NCBI GenBank assembly: GCA_013397845.1
Contig: VZTG01001074.1
Span: 62,001-126,000 of the forward strand
DNA length: 64,000 nucleotides
Origin: Melanocharis versteri
Taxonomy: Eukaryota; Chordata; Aves; Passeriformes; Melanocharitidae
Direction: 5' to 3'
Part shown: positions 23,946 through 35,402 of the stretch, piece by piece
How the letters are laid out: each line of letters opens with the position of its first letter
Position numbering within the stretch: position 1 is the stretch's first letter
Program-made: the position numbers and the translations under genes
The notes under the pieces: model-generated
The model's input: only the letters and a program-made list of their open reading frames with translations
What the model was told of the DNA's origin: nothing
The model's database searches: none

Positions 23946-25415
23946 TTTCCACTCTGCTTTCCTCAACATCCTTTTCTCCTAACAATTACAGCTCTTGACA
24001 AATAGTAGATGTGTGTTTTGAACAGCACTGGGCTCGTACTGGATACAGGAATATTAGAAGCAGCTACTGGCTTGGAAGCAATTGGGGGAAAAAAAGGACA
24101 TTGTTTTTTCTTCAGATAGTTTACAGGGTTTGCACGCTGAGTCTATTCTCACTGTGTTATTCGGCAAACAATCAGTTGCATCACTACAAAGAAGAAACTG
24201 CTGATCTACTGCAACTAATAGACAATCTCATTCAGTTTCATCCTTTACTAAAACACGCAAAACCCAGTAGTGAGTTTAAACCCACTGTTCCAATAGTAAC
24301 ATCACTTGATTTTAGCAGGGAGAAGTGTGGCTTGGCAAATAATATTTAAAAAAAAAAACTAATCAGAATTAATTTGTTTTTTCCTTCTACTCCAGCTCAG
24401 TTTGAAGGCAGAAATTCACCACACTGCTTAGCTTAAAGAATTCAGAGTTGAAGGCCACTGCTCAGACTGAAAAGCGTGGGCTGAAAAGCCTGTTCCCTAC
24501 TATAGAGCCGTGTCCCTATAGATTTTATGGCCAGTCCTGTGCAGTTAGCAGGAGAAAAAAGTCTATGAAGTTGGAAGATATTCCGCCCCATTTCAGGTCC
24601 TGTTTGAAGAAGGGTCTATACATAGTCACATGTATGTTCAATTATTCATTTTCCAGGAGGTGTTTGAGTCAGGGAGAGCAGGCTCAGCACATACCATAAA
24701 AACACTCCTGCTCCCTCTTCTCAGGATCTGCACTACAGGTCAAACAAGCTACACTCAGTCATGGGACATTAAGTCCCTGGATCTTGAACTCCAGCTGACT
24801 GCCTCACCCAAGCTTTTGGGCTAAAAAAGCATCTCCCCAGCCTGGATGTTAAGTGAAGAAGTCAGTGGGTCAGGCTTCTCTTAACCCCTCTGCCAAGAGA
24901 GCTCCTCTCAGGACAGCTCTGCACAGCCCAGACCCTCCCCAGACACTGCTCAGCAAGGAATCAGTCAAACACAGGTTTTTTTCCACCGCCTTCCCTATGA
25001 TAAAAAGCTACGTTCCCCCAGTGCTAATCCCAGTGCAGGGGACACAGCCCTTTTCTAGCTGACTGGGGGAACAGCTGAACTCACAGCTGGCCCAGCCCAG
25101 TCCCCACACAGCCCCTGCCTGCAGCTGGAGCCTGGCCCAGCCCGCTTTCACCCCTCCAGCTCAGCCACAGGCGAGCCCCTCAGCGGGCTCCGAGAGGGAA
25201 CTGGGGTGCCCACGCTGGGAAAGCACTGTCTGGCTGACGCTGGACTGGGTGAACCCTCTGTCTAACTGCAGGTGCTCAGCACAGGGTGCGGGTTTGTGCA
25301 GCTCCACGTTCCCTGCCTGGCGTGTTCCCAGCTCTGCTCAGGCTCGTGGCCGCTCTGGGTTTTGAATTTGAAGCTGCGTGGGAGCCTCGGCCCCCTTGCA
25401 AAGCCAAAAGCCCAA
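23946..25415. other. Non-coding stretch ending in a GC-rich patch
   Basis: No gene recognised. An A11 run lies near 24349. From about 25040 to 25400 the sequence becomes GC-rich with many CCCAG and CTGG motifs but few CpGs, so it is not a classical CpG island. The plus-strand frame 24011-24349 (112 codons) resembles nothing I know. Confidence 0.5.
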
Positions 25416-25573
25416 ATAGCATAGAATCATAGAATTTTTGGGGCTGGAAGGGACCTCAAAACTCATCTAGTTCCACCTTCTGCCATGGCAGGGACACCTC
25501 CTGCTACACCAGGCCGCTTAGGGCCCCATCCAATCTGGCTTTAAACACTCCCAGGGATGGGGCATCCACAACT
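25416..25573 (-). repeat. CR1 LINE fragment, 5'-truncated 3' end
   Basis: On the plus strand it starts with the reversed terminal repeat 'atagcatagaatcatagaat', the complement of the ATTCTATG repeat that ends CR1 elements. It continues 'ggggctggaagggacctc', 'ctagttccaccttctgccat', 'ggcagggacacctcctgcta' and 'cagggatggggcatccacaa', all standard CR1 3'-UTR blocks. Homology stops at about 25573, where the consensus would continue into CTTCTCTGGG. CR1 is the dominant LINE of birds, and nearly all copies are 5'-truncated like this one. It has no coding capacity. Confidence 0.95.
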
Positions 25574-27940
25574 GATCAAGATCAAAAGTTTCACGGGGCA
25601 GTGATGTATGAGAACTGGAAATAACCCAAACTGAAAGCAGACAGTTGAAAACAGGTCTGCAAGGAAGGGCTCTGACCACTGGGCTGTGATATAGAACAGG
25701 ACAGTCACCATCCCCATGTTGGTGTCTTGAAAGGTGTTGAAAGTCTTGGACTCTGCTCTGTTCCTTGGAGCAACAGCTTAGGGTGCCCCTGCCAGGGAGT
25801 GACCAGCATCTGTCTATCAAGAGCTCTCCATGTGAAAATATCTGAAAAAATAGGGAGAATCGCAAATGAAGCTATGTGAAATACAAATTATTTTCTCCAA
25901 TTCATAAACTAAGTCAAAAGAATAATCAGCCCAGAGCCCAAGACTTCCTAGCCCCAGTTATTCCCCAGCTCCCCCCATGCCAGCTCTGCAGCCCACAGTC
26001 ATATGTAAAACACCATTTTGGAGATATGAATGCCTCTTAAAAAATAAAAATAGGAAAAGTAGACTGTTTCATCCATGGTGCTTTAACAGAAGTCTTCTTC
26101 AGTGGGACTATTTTAAAATCAATTACTCATTAAATATGGGGCAAGAATGGGGAAGAGAGGGAGCCACGGTTATTGGCCCCTTTTTAGGTTTTAAACCAAA
26201 CCAGAGACAACAGTCAAACTTGGGACAATCCTGGGTAAACCACAAGAGATGGCAGCACTTCTCATCATCCTAAAACAACAACATTTTTCCAAGTTTTTTC
26301 AATCAAAAATGCTAGTAAGGCCACCCTGGAATTTGCTACCATTTTTTCCTTACCCAAAGCTATTTTTCAACAGAAGTATTGAGTTTACATATTAATACAC
26401 CACTAAAAACAGGATGAAGAGATTGGAATGCTGGAGTTACTGATTTGTTTGGGATTTTCTAAGAAAAAATAAAATAATTTTGTTCTACCAGTTTTCTTTT
26501 TTTTTCCTATCTTTTCCTTTTTCCCATTAAGTGACTGTTTCAAATTAATAGAAAGAGGATGCAGCATTTCTTGGGTTTTATTTTATGGGTTTTCCCAGCA
26601 TATGGAATCTTTTTAAACATGAGAAGCTGTGGGTAATATGTTATTATATGCATATTTTAAGTTAACCATTCTTTATATCTTTCTCAAAAGAAAAGATTTA
26701 TCATGTTTATGTCTGAGAAATATGTTTGTTTGGAAGATTTACTCCAACTCTACTTATTTCCTTTACAGGGATGTCAACTGGAAAACTATACTAGCATTTT
26801 TTATAATTAAAATTAGGGTGGAGTAGAACGCAATCATTGCTTGCTTCTTTTCTAGATCATGGAAGCTTTCTGTAAATCAGACTTGACAGGTTAAAAATGT
26901 TGTTTTCTGAGCTTTGTTCCTTTGCCAATAAGTCCATTTTTAGGGTGGTGACAAAAACTCTGACCTGTAATGCCAGTGAGCCCATTGGCACATCTGAGAG
27001 ATCATGGGAACCCACGTTTCCAAAAATGGCTCTAACCTGAAATGCAGCTCTTTGGGGAAGAAGCAAAGGGGGAAAGGAACAAGGGCAAGATGTCAAAACC
27101 CCAAACTGGCAGAAGGGGATGGCCATGGAAAGCTCCAGGTCTTCCAGGAGCTGCTGAGCACTGCTGCAGAGCAAGAGCCATGGGTGAGCTGAAAAAAAGT
27201 AAAAGCAGTTAAAATCAAACCCACAGTACAAAAATATGAAGAAAACGTGTACATGACCCCGTTCACCTCTCCTTAACACAGGTGTCATAACAGCAGGTAT
27301 TACTGGGCTGCCGTGGGCATTAACAAACCTTCCTAAAAGCTTCACTAGTGACACTTTACCTATACCCATTGTCAGCCATAAGTAGTATCCATAAACCTGT
27401 GGAAACATTTTCTGAATCTAGACCTTGAGCTGATACTGGGTCCAGTTGAAATCCAAGTACACCTTTGACTTTCCTCCCTCCCCACAAGCACAGTACCAAG
27501 ATAGGAAATGTCATAATTCCCAAAATGGATGTCTCCAAACACAACTAAAAACTTACATTAAACTGACAGAAACTAAAGAGAAAAGTAGTTTCACATAAGA
27601 ATTGCCTACTGTAAAGAAAATTTCAATTTTTGGCTCAGGAAAAGCATTTTAATTACACAGGGAAAATGATATAAAGTTGTTACTGAGCGCTAAGTGAGGA
27701 GGCAGGTTTTTGGATTCAAATTGGCATGACTTTAGGATTTTGTCAGGGTACGTGTTTAGTGTTCCTGTGTGTCAGAACTGGCAAGTCATGCTGAATGTAA
27801 CATTTATCTCCTCTCTGTGCTGCAGTTCCGTGTTGATTGGGGATTTCACCAGAGGGTGACACCAAGCTAATGAAGCAGCCTCTGATACCTGCTCACACAG
27901 ACTGCCCCTTCCCAAACTGCTCAGCCGTGGGGGAAAATCG
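25574..27940. other. Non-coding stretch between two CR1 fragments
   Basis: No gene recognised. The minus-strand frame 26857-27408 (183 codons) is the second longest in the window. It has hydrophobic runs but no recognisable motif and no conserved family resemblance, and it fits a chance frame in T-rich antisense sequence. The stretch around 26280-26830 is strongly AT-rich. Confidence 0.55.
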
Positions 27941-28065
27941 TAGACTCATAGAATATCCTGAGTTGGAATGGACCCACAAAGATCATTGAGTCCAACTCCT
28001 GGCCCTGCATAGGACAGCCCCAAGAATCACACCATGTGACTGAGAATGTTGTCCAAATGCTTCGA
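27941..28065 (-). repeat. CR1 LINE fragment, 5'-truncated 3' end (different subfamily)
   Basis: Reversed tail 'tagactcatagaat' is followed by 'atcctgagttggaatggacc', 'caaagatcattgagtccaac', 'tcctggccctgcataggaca' and 'ccccaagaatcacaccatgt'. This '...GAGTCCAACTCCTGGCCCTGCA' version differs from the 'AGTTCCAACCCCCTGCCATGG' version of the other two copies, so it belongs to another CR1 subfamily. Similarity ends near 28065, around 'ccaaatgcttcg'. It is non-coding and decayed. Confidence 0.93.
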
Positions 28066-31000
28066 AGACGTAATTCAATTCCGAATTGCTGTAGGAAACA
28101 CAGCGATCACTTTCCCCAAGGAAAGAAGTGATACTGGGGGAAAAAAGGGGGAAGTTATATGAACTCCTGAGGTCAATGCTGGGGGGCAGGACCAGGAAAG
28201 CTGATATCTGTAGAGGGGTAGCAGGCAGAGGTGGAGCCTCTGGCATGGAGGGATCTAAATTCAGCAGCTTTTGAGCATCCAGCTGGCCTGTGGGAGCTGT
28301 GACAAGATGACTCTGAGTTAAACCTAGACTTGCTTCTCCAGACCTTGCTCTGGACCACTCACCCAAGAGATAAATGCAAGTGGGTCTAACCAGCAGCTTG
28401 GCATTACTGCCCCATTCTGCACAGGCTCTCACAGCACCTTCACTCCACAGTGCCTCCCCCAACAGCCCCTCCCCACCCAGATGTCCTCAGGAGCTGGGCT
28501 CCATGGGTGAGGACTGCCACATTTTGCTGTTTCAAAGGCAAACAGAGCTCAGCAGTGGGCAGTGGGCACCACCACGCCAGGCTGCAACATCAGGCTGAGG
28601 CAACACAGACATACCCATCTCCTGTTTGACATGCCCAGCTCAGCCAGCCAAGGGCAGGAGAGAGGTGAACGGCCCTCCTGTGACTTCTGCCTGAGCAGAG
28701 TGTGCAAGGAGGTGGAAAACACCATGGAAGAGTCAGACCAACCCCATCAGACAGGGCTGTGACTGGCCAGACTGCCATGAATCAAGAGCTTGTAAGGAAG
28801 ATCAGAGAGAGCAGTTTCTTTTTGTGCCTCACTTCGTATCCACTTGAAGAGTCTTTGTTGCTCAACAGTTTGTACATCCATTTATTTATTTTTTTTCCCA
28901 CAGCTGTCAAACCACATTGATTTTCAGTCATTTTAACCTGGGCAGGATCAGCAAACCTAGTCCCCCAGGTGAAAAGCCAGGCCTGCGAGGAAACGACTCA
29001 AGTTGGCTGAATTATCCGATTCTTCTAAGACACAGAGAATTTGTTTGCTTTGCTTATGAGGGCCGAGGGAGGGATGGCACAGAAGGCTAAATCCTCAACA
29101 TCCCCCTGGTACGTACTTCACGCTCTGCTATCGATGCAGGCAGGAACGTTTCCAGGCTTACAACGCAGTGTCTTTTCAGAAAAGGACCTCTACGGAGCCA
29201 GCTCGTGTCTGAATTACATCTCAGCCCTAGGGAAGATGGTTTCTTCAGTTCCCCTTCAAGGTCAGTTGTGGGGTAACATATGTTATTCGTCTCTCAGCCT
29301 TGCTAACAGAAAATCTGACTGAGCGACATGTGGAAACTGGGAAATGAAAATAAACAGAATGAATAAACACATTTAAAGGGCTTGGGGGGAGATAGAATCC
29401 TGCCCCGCGTGTAACATCCTTACCAACGGGACAATGCTAAACGAAATTTGGGATTTGCATCTTGATGGGTATGGTAAATTTGAACTCTGCATGACTCCAG
29501 TGCATCTGCTAAGCAAATAGAGACACTTTTATTGCAGATGTATGGCACAGAGTCGGTGTAAGCTCTGGGAACCTGCAAGCTCATTGCATTTGTGCATAGC
29601 ATGTCAGAGTTTTTTCGGTCTTTCTCTCAGATATTCTTTTTAATAATTTATATGGACCAAGGTCTTGAAGAGAAATTAATATGTTTAAATGGCATTTCAG
29701 CCCTTCGTCAGAGGAAGAACTTGTAAAAGCTCTGTGTTCCCAGCTCTGCCTCTCCTCATGCTCCAGCCACACTTTCATCCTCGCCAAGAGCTGGCCAGGC
29801 ACAGCTGTGGAGCCCACCCTGAGCCATGAGAGGGGGAGATGCAGCCTTGACAGCCCAACGGGAGCCCTTCTGCCTCCTTGGTGGTTCCTCTCCAGGGCGG
29901 CGTGGGCATGAGTTTCAGTGCAGCCTCGGTTATTCCTGCTGGGGATCTGCACCTCGTCAGCACAGCCCAGGGACACGTCAGCAAAACCCAGACACTGTCT
30001 CAGGTACCCAGCACCTTAAAATGGTTCTTGTTATCCATGCTGTGTGCTGACATCTGGGTGGTTGTAGCTCAAAGGGCTGCATATCCTACACATTCAGGGC
30101 TGCTCTGCCCTGCATGCAGCAGCTGAAACCTGACCCCGTGGCAGCACTGCAGCCCTGCTCACACAGCTCTCATCTGCACGGTCATGTTTGCCATTCCAGC
30201 CCTGGTAGAGTTCCCTCACTGGCTCACCAACGCTTCAGCACACCCACTTCTTTCCTAAGATTTGGCTAAAGATCAGAGCAGTTTGGTTATAATAGCATTT
30301 GGCAGCAAAAGTCTACCAAGAAACCTGGCTTGAGCAGCTGAAAGAAGAGCAGCGAAGCAAAGTATGAGAGCTGATTAAAAGAGACTCCAGAAGGAAATTT
30401 CTGGGCATCCCTTGCAACCACCATACCCTTGGATTTCAATTTTTGCTTCATTCCTCTGTGTAACACTTTTGTTTTCATTCTTTCTTCCCTTTTTTTCTTA
30501 CAATTAACAAGGGAGAGGGATGAACTGTGAAGTCAGGTTACGAATATCTGCCCGAGCCTGTGTGTGCGTATGCAGGCACGTGGGCACAGGAGCACTGCCA
30601 AAAAGAAGAGCTAGAGCCAGGCTCGTGGAAAGAAGTAAAAGTGAAGCTACTGAGGTACAGGGAAGGGGGTGAAAAAGTAGAAAAATTATCACACCAGTTT
30701 CTCTTAGCCAGCTGGTATAGCTGCTCTGCTAGTGAAAACTTAGAGGTTTCCAGTGCAGTGTATTTCTGAGGTATTACAACTAAACTCAATTACAGAACAT
30801 CACACAAAGAGGTATTTTAGCATTTTCAATGGAAGCACTGATGCTGGAACTGAAGAGCTTTTGAGCTGGAAGCAAAACCTAAAGCCTTTGCTTTGGTAAT
30901 TCGTGTAACAGCATGATACAGGCCTGGGCTTCCCCAGAGGTGGAGGATACTAATGTCAAATCTAGGACAAGGAACTCTTCTTCAGGAAGTCTGAGGATTG

Positions 31001-33446
31001 ATCACAGTTACAGGCTTCCTGATGGACAAGATTTTGTTTCTGAAGATCCCATGGCTACGGATGTGCTCCCTGAAAAGCAGGTTTTGCAATGCATCTTGCA
31101 TCACAGGGCCAGGTCCTGGACCTACATCAAAGCCTTCACCTTATGAGTCGCAGCAGACATCAAGATGTGCTGCCTGCTCTGATCTGTGCAGCAGCAGCTC
31201 TGCCCACGCCGGGCAGGGTACCACACCTCACACCACCCTGGTGATGCCAGTGGCACCCCAGGAAATAGCCCTGGTTCCAGGTAAGAGAAGGCTCAGCCAT
31301 CAGTCCAGGCTGGAAAGAAAATCAGGCAGATTTTCTACCAAATTATTTCTGTGCTTTTTTAGGACTGGTCTGCTGCAGCATATTCACGTGGAATTCATTA
31401 GCACATCCCTTCTGCTAATCCTCACTGGGCTTAACACAACAGTATACATTGATTTTTCCTGGCCTCTAAGGAGAGCTGTGTCAAGTCAGAAGCATGTGCT
31501 TTGGGACAGGCTGAACCCAGGAAGACTGGCCCTTGAGAGATTGCAGAAATCAGGCCTTTGAATGCTCACTTGGAGGTTCAGGTGGAGTGAACTACTGTTA
31601 TGACTGAAAGGAAAAATTCTGCCTCTTGAGACCCTTCACCTTTGCCACGTCCTACTTTAAATACCAAGATCCACCACTATTGTCCCAAGGAGACTGTTAG
31701 ACAGATCCAGTACTTGGACCCCAACCACAGAAAAACAGAGAGCAGATTTCAAATTTAAAATCACCCCCTCACACACATGCACCAACAAAATGGCTTTAGA
31801 GTTCACCAAACAGGACATCCACTCACTCCACCATCCCATGAACCCCCAAGAACTGAGAGGTGGCTCTGCAAGTTCTCTGCTGACAGTCTCAGCAGTTGAA
31901 GGAGAAAAAGATTCTCCTTCTTCTGCCAGCTGTGAAACTGAGCCCCATCCAAACAGCTTGGCTCCAAGGCAGCCACCTAATGATTCCCAGGCTTAGCTGA
32001 ACATCTTTATCCCTCTAAACACCATATGATTTGGGATGGATTCAGTGGTTTTTCTGGACTACCACCACAAATAAACACAAGGCACTCCATGAAGATAAAG
32101 GTGGGGGCCATCTGCTGCACCCTCAGAGGAGCCCAGACCGTCAGAGCAATCACAAACACACAGACACCCCTTCTTGAAAGCTCTGGCACTGCGGCACCAG
32201 TCACACGACTCAACCACTCCAGTGCTGCCAAAACACTCCACGATATCCCATCAGGAGCCTCCCTGTGTATTCCTGTCCTCGCCCTGGATCCGCAGCGCTG
32301 CTCAAACACGGAACAAACCCCTGCTGCCGTGGAGAACCGTGGGGTGGCAATGGTGGGTGCAGCCCCAGCGGGGCAGGGCAGCCTCGGAGCAGGGATGCAG
32401 GAGAGGGAGAGAGATGGCAATCGGACCTGGTAGAAGTTTAGGGAAGAGAAGGAAGGACGTGAGCAATAGGAAGCAGACTTACCTCACCTTCCAGAGCCTG
32501 ATCAGACTTGCACAGAGATCTGTGCAATTTATTTCACCATCCCTTTTAGATGTTGAGCACCCCGTTGCATCCAGCCCTGAGTGACAGCCAAGTGCGGATG
32601 TAAAAACGTAGATGTGCAGGTGTGGATACCTGGAACTCTTATGCTTTCTGGAAAACTTTATTAATATTACAACCTAGAGCTCTGTTCTGCCCGAGTAATT
32701 CCCACCATCTGGAGATTTCATTCTATACTTAGAGACAAATCTCCAAAGCCCACGTGCCCTGTACTGCCAGGTACTATCATTGACAGTGGTGGGGAATCTG
32801 TCCACTTTTTATTGTCTGTAATATATAATTTCTTGTCCAAAACATCACTGTGGCCATAAAATTTTCACTACAGCTTATTTTATAATAAATCATTTGTGTA
32901 GTAAGCCACACTTCTCAATTTGCAGATTTACTCTATATGCCTCTCTTTTTTTGTGAATATATTCATTTTTCAGAATGGTCCGGTGCATAATGTAGTATCT
33001 AATTCTTTGTTCCACCTATCTTATAGGATCATTGATGTAAAAATAATTTTGATATCAAGTTATGGCACAGGTTATGTTTCTGGTCCATAATTGTATTTTC
33101 AAACTCAGTTTCTTGAAGTTGGGCATCTAAGGCTCTATTTAAGCATAAAACAAAAATTCGTTTGAGAGAAGTGCTATCTATCTACTTTTCTGTCATTTTC
33201 AGGAAAGACAAAGCATTTAGGAGAAAGATTTCTAAGAATGATATCTTAAAATTTCCATGCATTTCAGCAGCTCTTCAAATAACAGATGACTGTTGTTATT
33301 ACTGCCATCATGAGGTTTTGGTAATCTCATAATATCCTTGTCAAGTTATTTCTCATTGCCACAATTTGCATCTTCGATCTGGGCTAAAAAAAATCATTAA
33401 GGTAATAATCACGTGCTCAGCCTGCACGTTCTGGTACCCCTGGCCC
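28066..33446. other. Non-coding stretch with GC-rich islets
   Basis: No gene recognised. GC-rich but CpG-poor islets occur at 28180-28760, 29750-29990, 31150-31300 and 32100-32400. Within them open frames run on both strands at once (for example 32007-32420 minus and 32026-32433 plus), the sign of composition rather than coding. The longest frame of the window, 30998-31561 plus strand (187 codons), is here and shows no recognisable domain. From 32600 the sequence turns AT-rich. Confidence 0.55.
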
Positions 33447-33540
33447 TTGCAGGCCAGCTTCACACTGTTCATGTGCTGGTAGATAATCCAGCTCCTAAAA
33501 GCTCACTCCCTCTTTATCTTTATGTGACGCTGGCCTGCAA
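33447..33540. repeat. 12-bp perfect inverted repeat with 70-bp spacer
   Basis: Left arm 'ttgcaggccagc' (33447-33458) and right arm 'gctggcctgcaa' (33529-33540) are exact reverse complements. The spacer contains two GATA-type motifs ('tagataatcc' and 'tttatcttta') and a smaller nested ctgg/ccag inversion. The spacer is too long for a typical microRNA hairpin. I cannot assign a function, and the repeat may be chance. Confidence 0.85.
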
Positions 33541-35278
33541 AGTTCAAGGTAAGGCCATTGTGTCTTGAGTCTATTTTTATTGTACAAAACACTGGATGGA
33601 ACTTAATTATTTTTTCCATCTGCCAACCATTTTGACTAATTGAACCCTTTGGAGCCAGGAGTCAAGGTTTCCCAATGTAAACCAGACCCTGGAACTCGGC
33701 ATTAGCAGAAATGCTGAAAACTCGTGAAGGAATTTTTGATTCTGAGGTTTGGTTCTGTTTTCCAGAGTCTGACCAGGATTCAGAAGAAACCCAAACCCTC
33801 TCCTGCATATACATTTTTTTAGGTTCTTTTAGTGTCTCAAATTTTCCAGGCACTGAAGATTCCCATTACCAAAACAGAAAAAAAAAAAAAAAAGTAAAAA
33901 ATTGAAGGATATAACTTAAAGCCACAGTCATATGGAAAGTCCCAGCAAAGGCTCAGAGTTCCATTATTTTGGCAAAAGCAGAGCATGCTTGGGCAGCAGT
34001 AAAAATGAAGGATAATACTGGAGGGTTTCTGATGAGTGTTCTGCACTGAAGACCAGATTCTTGACACTTCTGCAGTATATTTTAATATGATTTTCACTAG
34101 AATTTTTTCCCCTTACAAGGGTAACTACTGTGGCCCATAAATTCCATTCCATATTCTATCTGTTTTATGACCCATAAATAAATTTCCAACTGCAATAACA
34201 TTTCACCTCTGATTTTAGCTCAGAATGTGAAAATTTGGGGATTAGCCACTGTTCCAGCAGTGGGACATCACCAGGACTGACCGGTAAGAGGTCCTATTTT
34301 CCAGCAGTGACTTGCAATGAAACCCTGGTGAGATCAGGTAGTGAAGCCCACATGGGTGGCTTGTGCCTCTTGGTTTCAGCTTTGTTTTTGCCTTTAGTTC
34401 TTTTCAGAACATGGTATAATTAAGGTGCCATATCCATGCTGATGACTCCAGCTTCATTCATCTCAGACTCTTTCTGCTGCTGCTGTTCCTTTCCCCAGCA
34501 GTTCCTCAGCTTGCCACCAACATTCATGGTGTGCCACTAGAGATGCTTCATCCTTTTCATGTCTTTGCAGCATGGCCATTAGGAAGCAGAAGTTTCAATG
34601 GCTTCTACCACCACGTTTGTTCCCTTTGACAGCAAACTCATTTTACAGCATAGCTGTGACACTTTGGAAATGCTTCGCAGAAATCAGGGATCTGTCTGAA
34701 ACCCTACACTGGAGGCAAATGAAAATTTTTAATAGATCTGGGTCTTAGTTCCGCTAATTTCAATGGTTCGTTTCGCTGTTCTGGCAGTCAGGATCCATTA
34801 GTGGAACAGAAGGAGAAGCATGTATAATGCATGTACAGCAACCACATTCTAATCTCAAATTTCTTTTTTCTTTTAAGTTCTTATTTTTTTAAATAAATAT
34901 ATAATGAGTTACTGACAGTACTTAACAATATCTTATACTAGACACTGTAATACCCCAAATAAATACTTAATTTCTGCTTTCCTGCAACTTCACTAGGATT
35001 ACATCATGTCAGATTACTCTAAGTCTGCTTTAACCCAGTTTGAAAACACTAGTTATTCAAAGATCCTTACAATTCTTAATTTCATTCCTTGAGATACCTT
35101 TTCTTTTGGCTCCTTTATACAGTTTTTCAAGCCTGTGAAGGCCACAGAGTCGTTAAGTCAGAACAAGCCTGCAAGGGAGGAAGCTGGCAAAGCAGAAATG
35201 CTGTTTCAGCTCACAACAGAGCTCCCTCCCTTCCTCTCCCACTGGGCAGCAGCACCTCGTTCTGCTGGGCAGGGGGGG
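33541..35278. other. AT-rich non-coding stretch
   Basis: No gene recognised. It contains a 16-base A run at 33878-33893 and AT-rich low-complexity sequence around 34870-34980. Open frames are 62-94 codons apart from one of 120 codons (35089-35451) that continues into the CR1 fragment. Confidence 0.55.
33878..33893. repeat. Poly-A tract (16 A)
   Basis: An uninterrupted run of 16 A followed by GTAAAAA. It could be a retroposon tail, but no element body is recognisable to its left. Confidence 0.85.
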
Positions 35279-35402
35279 CACAGAATCACAGAGTGGTTTG
35301 GGTTGGAAGGGACCTTAGGGATCCTCCAGTTCCATCCCCCTGCCACCCACCAGCTCAGGCTGCTCAGGGATCCACCCAACCTGTACCTGATTCAACCTTC
35401 CG
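35279..35402 (-). repeat. CR1 LINE fragment, 5'-truncated 3' end
   Basis: The fragment reads 'cacagaatcacagagtggtt', 'tgggttggaagggacctta', 'cagttccatccccctgccac' and then 'ggctgctcagggatccaccc' and 'aacctgtacctgattcaacc'. These follow the reversed CR1 3'-UTR, including the GGTTTGGGTTGGAAGGGACC signature. Compared with the usual order, the ATGGGCAGGGACACCTTCC block is missing, so there is an internal deletion of roughly 20-25 bases. The tail repeat is reduced to about one and a half units. It has no coding capacity. Confidence 0.9.

Noticed and set aside
26857..27408. Open frame, minus strand, 183 codons, with hydrophobic runs
   Set aside because: The hydrophobicity comes from T-rich antisense codons (Phe, Leu, Val). 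No family motif and no sign of splice or start context.
27983..28462. Open frame, minus strand, 159 codons
   Set aside because: Part of it is translated CR1 3'-UTR, which is non-coding. No match to a CR1 protein.
30998..31561. Longest open frame, plus strand, 187 codons
   Set aside because: No recognisable domain, signal or family resemblance, and cysteine/serine-rich composition follows the local base composition. The length is close to the chance maximum for this much sequence.
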